Of a stretch of DNA of 64,000 bases, positions 48,940 through 60,750 are shown piece after piece (position 1 is the first letter of the stretch; the number at the start of each line of letters is the position of its first letter). The notes under the pieces are model-generated. The model saw nothing but the letters and a program-made list of their open reading frames with translations, did no database searches and had not been told where the DNA came from. The stretch is from Clavulina sp. PMI_390 (lineage: Eukaryota > Basidiomycota > Agaricomycetes > Cantharellales > Hydnaceae), in contig WIDE01000077.1 in NCBI GenBank assembly GCA_015039315.1, positions 6,126 through 70,125 of the forward strand. The letters run 5' to 3'. The position numbers and the translations under genes were made by a program.

Positions 48940-51116
48940 TCAAAGGAATGTGACCAGAATCGCCTCGGTATCCTGGATCACAAGCGGCTGGCTTAGCTTT
49001 TGCACACTAAACGTGTCCTTCCCACTCGGCAGCGCAGTCGATGTTTCATACGATCGTCCACCGAACTTCAGCCCGCTTTTATCATCCGCATACTGGATCT
49101 CAAGTCTTCGAACCTCAATCTTGTTAGGTTTTGAGAGCGACGACTCCGCAAACTTAAGATCGAGGGAAACCGATCCGCGCGCAGCAGTCGAATTCCGAAG
49201 ATACGCGTTATTGTTGATAAATACGGCACGCTTGAGGACACCATCCTCATATGCAGCGTATCCGCCGACTTCTGCATCCGGGACGGTGATTTCGGCGATT
49301 TCTTTGTGGCAACGAGCTGAACCTATGAAGGATGTGGCGATAATGGCAGCATAGTACTGTGGTTGGACGTGGGCGGCGAGAGGGGTTTTGAGTGTCTCGC
49401 CAGTTTCGGTATCACGGTAGAGTGTGACTGGCTGGATCTAGATGGAATATGAGGTGAGGAGTGAAAGCCGAGATATCGATGCGGCTTCGTTCTTACTAGA
49501 TCATACTTGTATCCAACGCCTTCGTGAAAATAAACGCGGGGTATACCAATGGAGGCAGCTTGTAGTACGTAATCGAGGGTCCAGATTGCCGCCCCAGCTG
49601 TATCAGAAACACCTACCAGAACCATGACGGATGAAGCAGGAATATAATGATCTGGAATATGGTACTTACCAGGAGCACCGTGGCACGCATAGCTATTAGT
49701 CTCGCCGTACACAAACTCGCGCCCATATGCGCGCAGTGATTCAACGTCAGGCGAGAAAGCGGTTACGTTGGCGCGTATGGTTGCCTTATCCATGAGGGCA
49801 GCGAGTAGCCCGCCGCTGCCTGTGCAGAATGAACCGAAATAATGATGTCCCGAAACGCTGACCAGGTAAAGGGAACTTCAGTTTCCGGCGATTGGTATGG
49901 AATGTAGGCTTCCGGAACTTGATACCCACGTTTTGATGTAAGGAGCGAGAGTGCCATTGAGGACCCCTGCGGCGATGAGGTGCTGGGGCGACCATCCGTC
50001 CGTGGCCGAGTGCGTTGATGCGCCAAAAGACCCCGCGAAGATACTAGGCGTCGAGAAGGGCTTGATACCAACTGCCTTTATGACAGCTTGTGTCATGTGT
50101 GACCATCTATTGGGGTTAAGCATATTGGCTGAGCGATTAAGAAACCTAACCGGGAGATTCAAGCTAGACTGACTCTGAAACCCAATCATCGAACGAGTAG
50201 TTTGCAGTCCTATAACCTTGGTAGTAAAAATAGTCCGGCTCATTGCCAACCTCGTAATAGTCGAGAATTATTCCTGCGGCGTGGGCTGCACCTCCTTCGG
50301 AAAATGCGGCCTTCACCGCACGGGCTTGTGCAACAGCGTTCTCCGTGTTATTGGAGCCAAGGTTGAGACCCCACGCCATGTGGGTTCCTTCGTAAGATGG
50401 TAGGCGTTCAGTCAGACCAGACGAAGAAAGAAGGAAAGAGTGATAAAATTTGACGCGAAAGTGTACGTGAGCGAAGGTATGTAAACGGAAGGACGAATGG
50501 CTATCCACTTACCGGCCGGCATGTGCTTGGATAACTGATAGTAGCGAGACGAAACTTGTCCATAGGATGCCTCTGGGTATGGAGTGATTGAAGTCCAGTT
50601 AGGGGTTGTCGTGGTAATGATCTGCGGACATATCAAGACTGGTAGGTCGGGATCTTTGTTCCACTTCACTTACGGGGATACTGTCATTATACCAGAACCT
50701 GTCTGCTGAATCGGCTCCGACACGAATGGTGGGTAGAGCGCCTGTAAGCCAGAAGCAAAGCGCTCACGTCAATGAGCGATCAGTGCTGAGAATCCAAGAG
50801 ATACTGGCCACTGAGCTGGCCAAGATTGGTTAATGCGTTGACAAAAAATTGATTCGGTGTGTCTACCCCAGCCCAATCCTCCCAATGATCACCTGTGCGA
50901 ACATCCATCGATGTCAAATACGGTGTAATGGAGGGAAATTATTCGAGAAGTACCTTCGAGGGAGAAAGACACAAGACTGCTGTCAAGGGCCTGTTTGCTC
51001 GCAGGAGCGCGAACAGACAGGGTAACATTCCTTAATACATGGGAGCCGGTGGGCCTGCCGACTCCTGGGCGAGTGAGGACAGATAGGAGGACTGCGAAGA
51101 GTGAAAGGGAGAGCAT
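48940..51116 (-). CDS. Secreted GH79 beta-glucuronidase, paralogue 4 (divergent)
   Basis: Fourth and most divergent GH79 member. Start MLSLSLFAVLLSVLTRPGVG at 51116 (an ATG four codons upstream, 51128, is also in frame). Signal peptide, then NVTLSVRAPASKQALDSSLV and DHWEDWAGVDTPNQFFVN. The acid/base Glu is in YYEVGNEPDYFYYQGYR, where the loop after the Glu differs strongly from the DLYVSNGLRPS type in the other three. The nucleophile Glu is in YGETNSYACHGAPG. The C-terminal domain ends IQDTEAILVTFL at 48940. All catalytic residues are present and splice borders look normal. The altered aromatic loop beside the acid/base residue suggests a different leaving group, which is inference. Confidence 0.88.
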
Positions 51117-51193
51117 TGGGTATGTCACAGGTTGAACGCAGGGAAAAGGATGTGGGCGGTCGAGTTATGCTCTCAGCATAGGACAACTAAGAA

Positions 51194-51200
51194 ATATATA
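51194..51200 (-). promoter_or_regulatory. TATA-like box of GH79-4
   Basis: TATATAT on the minus strand, 78-84 nt before the ATG. Confidence 0.5.
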
Positions 51201-52560
51201 CGAGAGAGGGTCGAATGCTTGGCGGATGATCACTTCACCAATCGTGCTTACGCACAAGCCGGGGGCCAAATCATGTGAGCTGCGGGGATGCAGGACGAGC
51301 CATTATACTGTATATTGAGTATCAATGAAGGGGGCTTTAAGATGGCTGTCGGGTGATCGGGCAAAGCGGAGCGCGCGGGTCAGAACTACTCTCTGAAAGC
51401 TGGCTGTTATATAAAAGAGTTCACTATTGCTCAGAGTGACCCTACTTCTCGGCCCGCCTCTGTGGCGGGAGCCTGGGGCAGTTGGTACACTGTGGGCTAA
51501 AAAAAACGGTTACTTTCAACTTAACCCTCCTTCTTATCTGAATTTTGACCAATGTATCGGAAGATTGCACATATGGATGCAGAAAAGGTGGAGGCTGGAC
51601 GGTCAGATTACGCAGTTGGTGCTAAACCACATGAAGGACTGTCATACGCTTGTTGACCATCACGGGCCGACTCGAAGATTGATCGGCTGACCGAGGTCGT
51701 GCTAATCTCTGACAGCATGAGAAGAGTACTCAATGTATGGAGGCCGCGGGGGTGGCCGCGGGGGTGGCCGCGGGGGAAGCTTCTATAGCGCAAGACCAAA
51801 ATTTATTAGCAAACGGTGAATTTTCGGTCGGATCCACTTGATCTCGACTGATAGGGAGGGAGACCAGGGGGACTCCAGAACTCGAGGCTTTGCTTTCAAA
51901 CCGCCTTGATGATCCCAGATATTGCGAACGATGCTGGCTCTCGAAAATGTCAGAGGGGATAGATGAGAGGTTGCTAGTAGCATGTTACACGGCCGGTTTC
52001 GCCTGAATGTGTTGAGATGCAACAGCACTGGAGACAAAGCGCCACGCCAACATGAGAACGTGCGCCGTAAGGATGGTAGTTCCCACGACCCTCCAGCGTC
52101 GATGAACCTCCACAAGGAGTATTGAATATCCAGAGGCGGCGGGTTTAGAACCGATTGGAACAGTGGCAGAGAAGTCAGCAGTCATGATGCTATTGGAGCT
52201 TGTTGTGATCGAACACCAATGTGGTGGTTGGCTCGGCTCCTCACTGTTGCCGAGCCGTCAACAGAATAGACACATTTCAGCAACGTCTCTGCCGTCAGCA
52301 GCTTCAAACAATTGGAGCTGTCTCCTAGACATGCCAGCCGCGGCGAGGTGAAGGTGTACAGTATGGTCACCAGGAGTCGCGATAAAATAATGAAGATCAT
52401 CTCGGCGCTACGCGTCCAGCATCACGAGTGCGATTCCCCATCATCTGACAGTGGTATCTCCAACTGTGTCTGTATCGATCGTCCGTCATAGATTTGAGGT
52501 AGGTTCTCTGCCCTCTGCTCCACGTACCCTCTTCGGGAGCTTCAGTCTGGATCTTGGTGA
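51201..52560. other. Intergenic region with possible gene remnants
   Basis: Upstream of GH79-4. On the minus strand two short frames (52400-52182 and 52185-51985) contain single hydrophobic segments (FIILSRLLVTILYTF and TTILTAHVLMLAWRFV) but in different frames and without a recognisable domain. They may be decayed 3' parts of the neighbouring pseudogene or of another gene; unproven. Confidence 0.3.
51742..51775. repeat. Tandem repeat, 12-bp unit, nearly three copies
   Basis: The unit GGCCGCGGGGGT is repeated without change, with the last copy cut short. It lies in intergenic DNA and is much richer in GC than its flanks. Confidence 0.85.
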
Positions 52561-52564
52561 ACTT

Positions 52565-53692
52565 TGAGGGATAGCAAGACGATAAGTATAATGGATGGGT
52601 GGTGACCATCTCCGAGCCCCTTGCAAACCGCGAGGAGCGTCCTCAGATACCATTTTACTGAGCATACTGCTGAAGCGAAGGGGTAGTGCCGTAGTGCAAT
52701 GCCGTGCACTAGGAGTCGAGAGAAATAACAGCAATTGTCACTTGACAAACTGTATAGTGGCGCAGACTCGATGATGCGCCGAGTATACCTGGCGATATGC
52801 GCAAGAGTGATAGGTGGCCCTCGTCACGCCTTGTCCAGATGTGTAATAAACACATACCTGTCAAAAAACCATCAGGCGTCTTCTAGATTTAATTCTGATA
52901 TCCAGCTCAGTTGTAGATCCTGCAATCGCTCTGCTCAAGGTTTCTCAAAGAGGCCAAGAAGTGAACGATTCTTAGAACAATATCGCCCGGGGGATGTCCC
53001 AGGATGGATTATTACCCATTGACGAGCGATGCAAAAAGGATTCGTTCCCTTCCGGATCCTACCCAGTACAATTTCATCTTGATACGGCCACATCAGGAAG
53101 GATGCAGCACGCAGAGAATACGACAACTGGTGATGGAAAGGAGACCGCTTTGTTGACCACCACCTCGAGTCAATAATCGTAGCATTCCGAATAGATGCTG
53201 GACCAGACTAGACCCATTGAAAGAAACCCTCGTTCGATATTGGGCCCTATGATGAATCCGTTGGGAAGATGAGCGACATCCGTTTTAGTATGGGCTGATC
53301 AGATTGACGAATCAGTGGGCTATCGAACACACTCCATAGTAAGGGAGTTACGAGTACTCACCGATTCTCGATGGTGGAAAACGAGCTGATGCTTGCAATT
53401 TAGCAGTCTCATTACGACTCCCTCGGGTTGTTACATGCAGGGGTAGAATGGGAGCCGGAGCAGAGGTTTGGGGTGATCGACGAGTTGATGAAATAAGTGG
53501 TATTGCAGCCTCTTGAGTTCTTTCAGCGAGATCTCGAGATTGAGAGTTGGAAGGTTCGGTGGACAAGACAGGTTGCAGAAGACTGACGATCTGGCGATTA
53601 TCAGGACTACCTGGTCGTGGGCTGACCACATCAAGCGACACTTCACCAGCACCGTTCTGAACTGGTTCAGGAGCATGATACCATGGACTCAT
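52565..53692 (-). pseudogene. Decayed paralogue of the H...NC membrane protein
   Basis: Homologous over most of its length to the gene at 41014-42451. The first exon (53692 to about 53362) still ends in a GTGAGT donor, and the second opens with a matching phase and ELPGGF-like HLPNGF. After that comes a frameshift near 53240, then in one frame the aligned sequence IRNATIIDSRWWSTKRSPFHHQ, CSKNRSLLGLFEKP, LSWISELNLEDA, RGPPITLAHIARY and YSLSSDNCCYFSRLLVHGIA. That frame is broken by four stops: TAG at 53210-53208 and TGA at 52937-52935, 52874-52872 and 52826-52824. Similarity ends after LLSLKVHQDPD, before the membrane helices. The intact copy has no introns across this stretch, so splicing does not rescue it. 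Confidence 0.85.
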
Positions 53693-55825
53693 TGAGAGGG
53701 GCGTGTTTCCACTTCAGCGAGGGTACGTACTTGTCTGACACCCCGTGGTGTAAGATATGTATTAAATATTCGGCAAAGCTTGATGGGTCACGGAATAGGA
53801 ACTCAAAGCGCTGTGATAAGGAGGGACGTGGAGAGTCTATGGGAGAGACGCTAATGTTGAGCCTGTTGCACACAAACTAGGTATCTTCGTGATGATAGAG
53901 GCGAAATGTTGGCTGGATTTTGCGGGATATGGAGGACTCTAGCTGTGATGGTACTCAGAAGCCAACGACGCCGAATTATCTCGGAGGTCCAAGTTTGTTG
54001 CTTGTTCCCACGACACTTCCTTCACCTGGTGTCCGGATTTGGCTACGCCGTGCACGGGCCCAGACTTTTATCGCGTCTATTCGGCCTTGCTTTGATGGAG
54101 AGTCACAAGTAATCTCCATTCGTTCGTATATCGGACCGGCTTGTTTGAAGCCAGTCGCCCATTTCGGTCATCACCAGGTTGTGATTTTGAAAGGTCATCT
54201 GTGACGGGCTCCTCCTCGCCAGCTTTTCGCAGAGATCTTGATAATTATCATATATCCTGCTTCCATAGGAGTTATTGGTATTTGCTGGCCATATGTGTGG
54301 CGGAGGGGTGTGGCATGGCAGCCAATCCCCAGTCACCTATGTAGCCCTAGAGAACCTAGTCTTTCTTTCAAGAGAGATCCTCGTACCGGGGGCCTGGATA
54401 TGATCTTGCTAATGTGATAGTAATTAGTGCGTACCGGTGTTGCCACGCCCAGTCCGCACTCCTGATGTCACAACTATACGTCGTAGGGGATGAAAGTCCC
54501 GATCCGATCAATTCATTCGTGAAACATCGGATAAAATCTGACAGGCAAAGGAGGGGCGGCAATGGCGCGCGGTGGAGCGCCCGACAAAAGGTATTGAGCC
54601 AAGTATCGACCTCAGACAGTGCATCGAATCTGGACAAGGCTGAGGCTGGCTTCTGCGTGATCATATCAGTCAAGTTACACGTTCGCCTTTATGCTGACAA
54701 ACGACCTTATCAAAGGTGCTAGATAGACTGGGTCGTTCTTGGAGGGCTGGCTGCTTGTCAAACTGCTGACGTCGTTGTTGACTTGGCCAATTGAATTGGC
54801 GCTGATGAGTTGGGCGCTTGCACGGCCCGAACCTTCTCCACATGCCCATCAGTCAGCACCAGCATTCGGTGTTGTGTCATTGGAGGAGGTAGACCTCAAG
54901 GCTAGCTTTCCAAAATGGCTGAGGTGTCTCGGAGGGTGTCTTGACTCAGGCGGCACTCACGTCATCCTTGATCGACAGTGTGCTTGGCTTAGTGGCCCGC
55001 AATCGTAGTGTCCAGATGGTATCCAGATTGGGTTATCCTATTCAGAAAAGTGATCCCGATAACCCTTTGCACGAGTCTATCTTCTGCCGCCGGCATCTCC
55101 CTCGACAGGTGGGTGACATCCCATGAGTCAACCCCACTCGGGCCGCCTGATTCTGTGGCCACCGTGATGCAAAGTGGAGGAGGTGGAGGGTCCAACGGTG
55201 GAGGCCCTCCTACAACAACCACGAAAATAACGGCCCTCCACCCATCCACGATGGACGCGCGTCCCTTCTATTCTACACCCGGCAGACTTTTTAGGTCTAG
55301 CGCCTGAAGAATAGGCCATGGTGTACGGGGGCTATCAGCCCGGCCGCCGATGCAAATCTGCGTTACCTCAACCTCTGGTCGAGTCATTACCGTACTCTAC
55401 AGCTGAATAATTTGCTGGAAAGCTCCTCCATTCAATTGACCAGCTTCTTGCCTTGCATTTTTCAGCCGCTGAGCGAGCCTTGTGTGAGTAACACGCCGTC
55501 AAGACGGGGGCCGTGCCGTGCTTTGGCTATCGGTGGCCGAGGTGATCATCCTTCCGAATGTAGCAGCAATCGTCCCGCGGGCGGATTGGAGTACGGGCGC
55601 CGTGTATTTTCAATTTTCTGTGTGTACATTCAAACGCAGGTGAGACCTGTTTTCTTGTTGCTTCGTGAGACCCGCTTGTGGCACTCACGTCACTCCTGCC
55701 TCCACATCTCCACATCCTACTTTGTGCAGCATGTATTTAAGGCGGCGGGGATGGGACTAGTGTCCTCAGGTCTCTGCCTCCACAGAACAACTCCTTCTCC
55801 TCACCGCTCGCAAGCCCTTGTCATC
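53693..55825. other. Long region with decayed coding look
   Basis: About 2.1 kb without a gene I can support. Minus-strand pieces at 53873-53667, 54673-54368 and 55249-54989 have protein-like composition (for example SRFDALSEVDTWLNTFCRAL and LVQRVIGITFLNRITQSGYH), but neighbouring stretches in the same frames are full of stops. They could be exons of a broken gene upstream of the pseudogene. The right end is the promoter of MFS paralogue 3. Confidence 0.35.
55734..55740 (+). promoter_or_regulatory. TATA-like box of MFS paralogue 3
   Basis: TATTTAA, 86-92 nt before the ATG at 55826. Confidence 0.4.
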
Positions 55826-58059
55826 ATGTGGGACATTCTGCGCGAGTCCACTGTCGGCGAGATCGTCAACTATCTCAGTGGCGGGAAGATACTACCCTAC
55901 CCCGATCAGCGGCCTGACTATGTCATCCCCGAGCAATATCTCTCGACTTCATCCATGTCGCGCGACACCACTGCCGTGAACCCCGACGCTGGCAGACTGT
56001 CGCCTGTCGAAGAGAAGCCAAAAGCAGAGCGACCTACGTCCTCCGCACCTTCTGATGCTCCAACTCGCGTCGCATCTACTCAATTCCTCTCCCCCAATGA
56101 CGACATCAAGAGGCTGTCAGCCACCTCCGACGCTCCAACTCGCATTGGCTCCTCCGAGAACCTCACCATACGTCCATCCACCGACGGCGTGTCGCCTGAA
56201 GCTGCTGCAAAAGACATCGAGGCTCAGCCTGCTGAACTTGACCAGGCACTCGAGAAAGCGCAGATCGAGATCGGCGACTATATCCTGGTCGATTGGTATG
56301 GCGACGATGATCCCGAGAACCCTCGGAATTGGTCGTCGAAGAAGAGGGCATTCGTTCTCTTTGAGATCTGTCTTCTGACGTGAGTAGTCCTCCTTGATCT
56401 TTTTACTTGTTAAAATGTGCTCTCGTCAGTCATGGATGTTGACGACGTTGGCTTTCCAATGTTAGGTTCTCGGTCTACATTGGGTCTGCTATCTACACAC
56501 CCTCGATTCCGTATATCACCCAAGAATTCGGTGTCTCAACCGTCGTTGCCACGCTCGGACTGTCGCTCTTCATTGAAGGATATGCACTGGGGCCGATGGT
56601 ACGTTAATCGCATCATCTTTGGTTTGTTTGGGGATGCCAAGCTCATGAAACATATGTTACCACATAATTAGATTTTCTCACCCCTTCAAGAGCTTCCTTC
56701 TCTCGGTCGTAATCCAGCCTACATCGCGACCCTTGCGATCTTCGCTATCCTGCAGATCCCCACCGCTCTATCCAAAAGCATCGGCGGGCTTCTTGTTCTC
56801 CGATTCCTCAGTGGCTTCTTCGGCAGTCCAGCATTAGCCACAGGAGGCGCCAGCGTCAGCGATATGTAAGCTTCCCCCAATTTATCTTCCTCTGCCGGCA
56901 TTGGATGTCCGACTGACTGACTCGCCTTGCGGCGCCTGCTCCACAGTTATTCCCCAATGTATATTCCATTCACTCTGGGGCTTTGGGCCATGGCAGCCGT
57001 CGGAGGACCCACGCTCGGCCCCGTAGTTGGTGGCTTCGCTGCGGCCAAGGAGAGCTGGCGTTGGCCCCTCTGGGAGCTCGCTTGGGTCTCTGGCTTCGCC
57101 GCAATCTTTCTCGCGTTCTTCCTTCCCGAAACGCTCCCCGGCACCATTCTCCTTAAGCGCGCAAAGAGGTTGCGGAAGCTCACCGGCAACGATAAGCTTA
57201 GGAGCATGAGTGAGATCGAGCAGGCCGAAATGAGCCCAAGCGCCGTGGCAAAGGAGTACCTTATTCGCCCGTTCCAGCTAATGCTGGAGCCCGCAATCTT
57301 GTTCATTAACATCTACATCGGTCGTGAGTATCTTCTCATCCCAAAGCAGTTCTTTCTGTGTGCAATGCTAACTGGTCCCCGCTTGCCCGCCTGTTAGTCG
57401 CCTATGCCGTGTTCTACCTCTGGTTCGAGTCGTTCCCCCTTGTGTTCATCAACATCTACCACTTTGAGGGCGGCGTCGCCGGCCTACCCTTCCTCGCCCT
57501 ACTTGTCGGCGCCATCGTCTCGTACATCTTCTACGTGTTGTACAACATTTTCTATCTCGGTCCACGTTTCGCCAAGTTCAACTTCAACCCTCCACCAGAA
57601 GAATTCCTCCGACTCTCATGCTTTGCGGGTGTCTTCATCCCCATCTCGCTCTTCATGTTCGGATGGAGTGCACGTGCTAGCGTGCACTGGATCGTACCCA
57701 TGATTGGCGCCGGCTTGTACATTCCAGGGATCTACCTTCTATTCCAGAGCGCGATTGTCTACTTGCCCATTTCGTATCCGAAGTATGCGGCCAGTATCTT
57801 CGCAGGCAACGACTTCTTCCGGTCGTCAATTGCTGCTGCTTTCCCGTGAGTAGATGTCTCCTTAGCTATAACCTTGGATGTCAATTGCTGACCGGAACTC
57901 GCGATCCACAGATTATTTGGCAAGGCATTCTTTGATAACCTTGGACTTGGGGGAGGTTCTTCGCTCCTTGCTGGTATCTCAATCCTCATGCTTCCTTGCA
58001 TGTGGCTTCTCTTCCTTTACGGAAGCCGTCTACGGAAAATGTCCAAGTACACACAGTAG
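55826..58059 (+). CDS. MFS transporter, DHA1 type, paralogue 3
   Basis: Six exons with closed phases: 55826-56379, 56466-56598, 56672-56865, 56947-57323, 57398-57845, 57912-58059, giving 617 residues. Starts [20 protein letters not shown]; a longer ORF upstream is rejected because this ATG aligns with both paralogues. The N-terminal tail is about 170 residues, contains two short imperfect repeats ([13 protein letters not shown] and [13 protein letters not shown]) and ends in [17 protein letters not shown]. Helical core: [96 protein letters not shown]. Ends [10 protein letters not shown]. It should export small cationic or drug-like molecules across the plasma membrane; substrate unknown. Convergent with the Zn2Cys6 factor next to it. 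Confidence 0.9.
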
Positions 58060-58589
58060 GCTTGAACATCGTCTCCGATTGTCTCAACACATTCAAGAAA
58101 ATCACATGGACTGTATCGACAACGCATTACCCTTTGTCTCTTTCAGAACACCTTGTTACTCTATCCCATGACATTTTACGATAATTTAGCTTTCCATCTA
58201 CTATTGTCTCCTCTGATTCGGTTCGAACCCTGCTTGTCTGTAGTTTGCCTCTAGCTGTTTCCTAGCTAATCACGCCATTAGAGTTGCGTGGTTTATCCTC
58301 AATGTAGCCTATTTCAATGATATACACCCGTCTCATATATGCGAACATTGTGATGTAGTTCGAACGCCTAACGTGTGATTAAACCCCTTTTCGGTATCGG
58401 TCCATCCCAAGCCAAGGCCGCGGATGAGACCTGAGATGTCACTGTGGCTTGGGCTTCTTCCTATCGGTTTATTTGCGCCATGCCCTACATCTCTTGCTGC
58501 CTTCCGCCGCGAGCTGTATATCGAATGTGTGGCGCATGCGAATCGTAGACCGAGCTTGTGATCCAAAGCACAGACAACCCTTGAACACC

Positions 58590-60750
58590 TCAGATTGAGA
58601 GCGAGTTTGCTGCGGCCTCGAGTGTCTCTTTGAGGGCTAGAGGAGCTTCAACTAAGAAGAGGCAGTATCAGTATCCTGCACGTAAATTCAGAGGGTGAAG
58701 GAACAGTCACCCCACGCCGGAAGAGATTTTATCACGTCATCGAGAAAGTCGAGGAGTAACTCGATGGAGCGGCAATGGCTGATTGATAGTCCAGCATTTT
58801 CTTTCGCCTTTGATCCTCGTAGTTCACGAGCGATGACACGCACGGCATTCATGATATGAAACTATCAAAGATGCGTGAGGCACTTTCAGAAGGTCAGGAT
58901 ACAAAAAGAGAGCCATACTATGTTTACTATGCTCAAGTGGGAGTACTTTTGATCTCGTATATGAGCGGAGATATCGACCAGCCCTTGTAAACACTCGAAC
59001 ATCTTTGCCCTCGACTCTCTGTGGTAGGTCGCCAACGAACTATGTAGTATCAAGCCAATGCCATAGAGGGTGACGTGGCCTAGGGCGATGCTAGCGTTCG
59101 AAGAACTAGGAGCATCAGGGGGTATTGGAGGCTTATGTAGGTCACGGGGTGGAGGTAGAAGTGCCTGCTGCGTACGAAGTTGCGTTTCAATGGCCACATA
59201 TTCATCTTGTAAACCATAATAGTTGTTTGCTAGAGCAACCAGTCAGTTCGGCACTTGGAAATAATGGAGCATGGATCGGATGATGTACCAGTAACATATC
59301 GAGCGAACATCATTGTCCGTTGGAAGGTGTTTGATACCAAAACCTTGAAGTGCAAATCTGAGCGTTCGAGCTGCTGGGAGCTCGCGGGTAACTGTTAGGC
59401 AGTCTCATGGTTGATGGTGTCAAAACAGAGAATATAACAGACCTTGCCCTCTTGATGTTCATGGGACTCAACTTCTTGCAAGATAGGCGGTGGCCAAACT
59501 TCATCACAGGACAATATAGGAGGGTATTCGCATAGTAGTGTATAAGCTTGGCTCCCCACATATATTGAATATGTTAGCCGAACGCGGTCGTCTGATTCGG
59601 AGTGATCGTTTGGCGGTGGTAAAAGGTATTTTACCGGGTATGCGCTGTTGTCCTCTTCAACGGAATGCCCAGGGAACTCCAAACCACAGGCCAATGCCAA
59701 GCGTACAAGACCTTCAGCTACTGTGAGGCATTCTACTAGACGCCGCTCTCTTGCATAAAAGACCGCTAGGATGAGACTGGCCCAGAGAAAGTCGGTAATG
59801 CGATCCGCGAACGTAAGAGAATGCTCGAGAAATTGGCGGGTACGGAGAAGGAAATAGGGCTTGAAAGGTGTCAAGAGGCTGCCCCCATTGCTAGCGCATG
59901 CACCAAGATAACAGGCGTTTAACAGACAGGGGTGAATGGAGTTGGGATGAGAGGCAGGGAGAGATAGGCTAGCCATGAAGGAAGAAAGATCCTTGAGAAA
60001 ATAGTAGTGGGAACGATATGGGAGAAATAATCTGATTCTGTTCAGAAAACGATCAACGAAAACCCCTCTCTTCCTTTGATGAACAAAAGTGACACACACA
60101 GGCGGAGCGATAGGGAGGAGGGTAGCTCGTCCATTTCTGCCAAGTTGTATGAGCATAGCTCCTGCATGACGGCTCTTTGCATAGCATGAAGATCCTCTAT
60201 GCTTGTTCTTGCATGTGAGACCCTTGCATCACGTCGTGGGATTTCGTTATCCTCAGTGCGAGAAATGACTGAGACTGTCAATGGAAAGTCCACGACTTTA
60301 AACAGTTCCTTGGGCTCGGGCATCCGGCCCAAGCGTTTGCTTCTCTGAAACAGCTTCTCAGAAGCCAGACCAAGGTTGTAGGCCGAAGAGAGGGTCAATT
60401 TGTTGATGACAATCTCCAGTTCCAGGACACGCGCTTGGAGAACCTCGGTAACAGACCGCCAACGGCGTTTAGCGACTCCAGAAGGATAGAGGCACCCTTT
60501 ATGGAGTCGGGTGCAGCGAGAACAGTGAGGTTTCAAGCCGTCACATTTCTAGAGAGTTATCGAATAGAAGGACTGGTCAGATCTTGGATGCAGAAGATTA
60601 CTGGGAAAGCAGCGAAAGAGCAAGAGAGCCAGGAGGGAGTAGGAAAACAGAGTGACTCGATTTCGAATCATAGCCATAGATCAGGCACACACGCACCAGC
60701 TTATACTTTCGACATTGCAGACATGCAGCTCCTTTATCCAGGGCTGGCAT
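58590..60750 (-). CDS. Zn2Cys6 fungal transcription factor, paralogue 2
   Basis: Exon 1 (60750-60697) encodes MPALDKGAACLQCRKYKL and exon 2 resumes at 60548 with KCDGLKPHCSRCTRLHKGC, completing the six-cysteine zinc cluster across an intron placed exactly as in the other two paralogues. A linker helix follows (VLELEIVINKLTLSSAYNLG). The fungal factor domain has SIHPCLLNACYLGACASNGG, DFLWASLILAVFYARERRLV and a YLLPPP element. C-terminal exons encode LGHVTLYGIGLILHSS and the last ends VEAPLALKETLEAAANSLSI at 58590. Compared with paralogue 3 the protein is similar throughout, so the pair is probably a tandem duplication. Target genes are not visible. Confidence 0.85.

Noticed and set aside
51742..51775. 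Short GC-rich tandem repeat as a possible CRISPR or telomere-like array
   Set aside because: Fewer than three contiguous 12-bp units with no spacers; a simple minisatellite.
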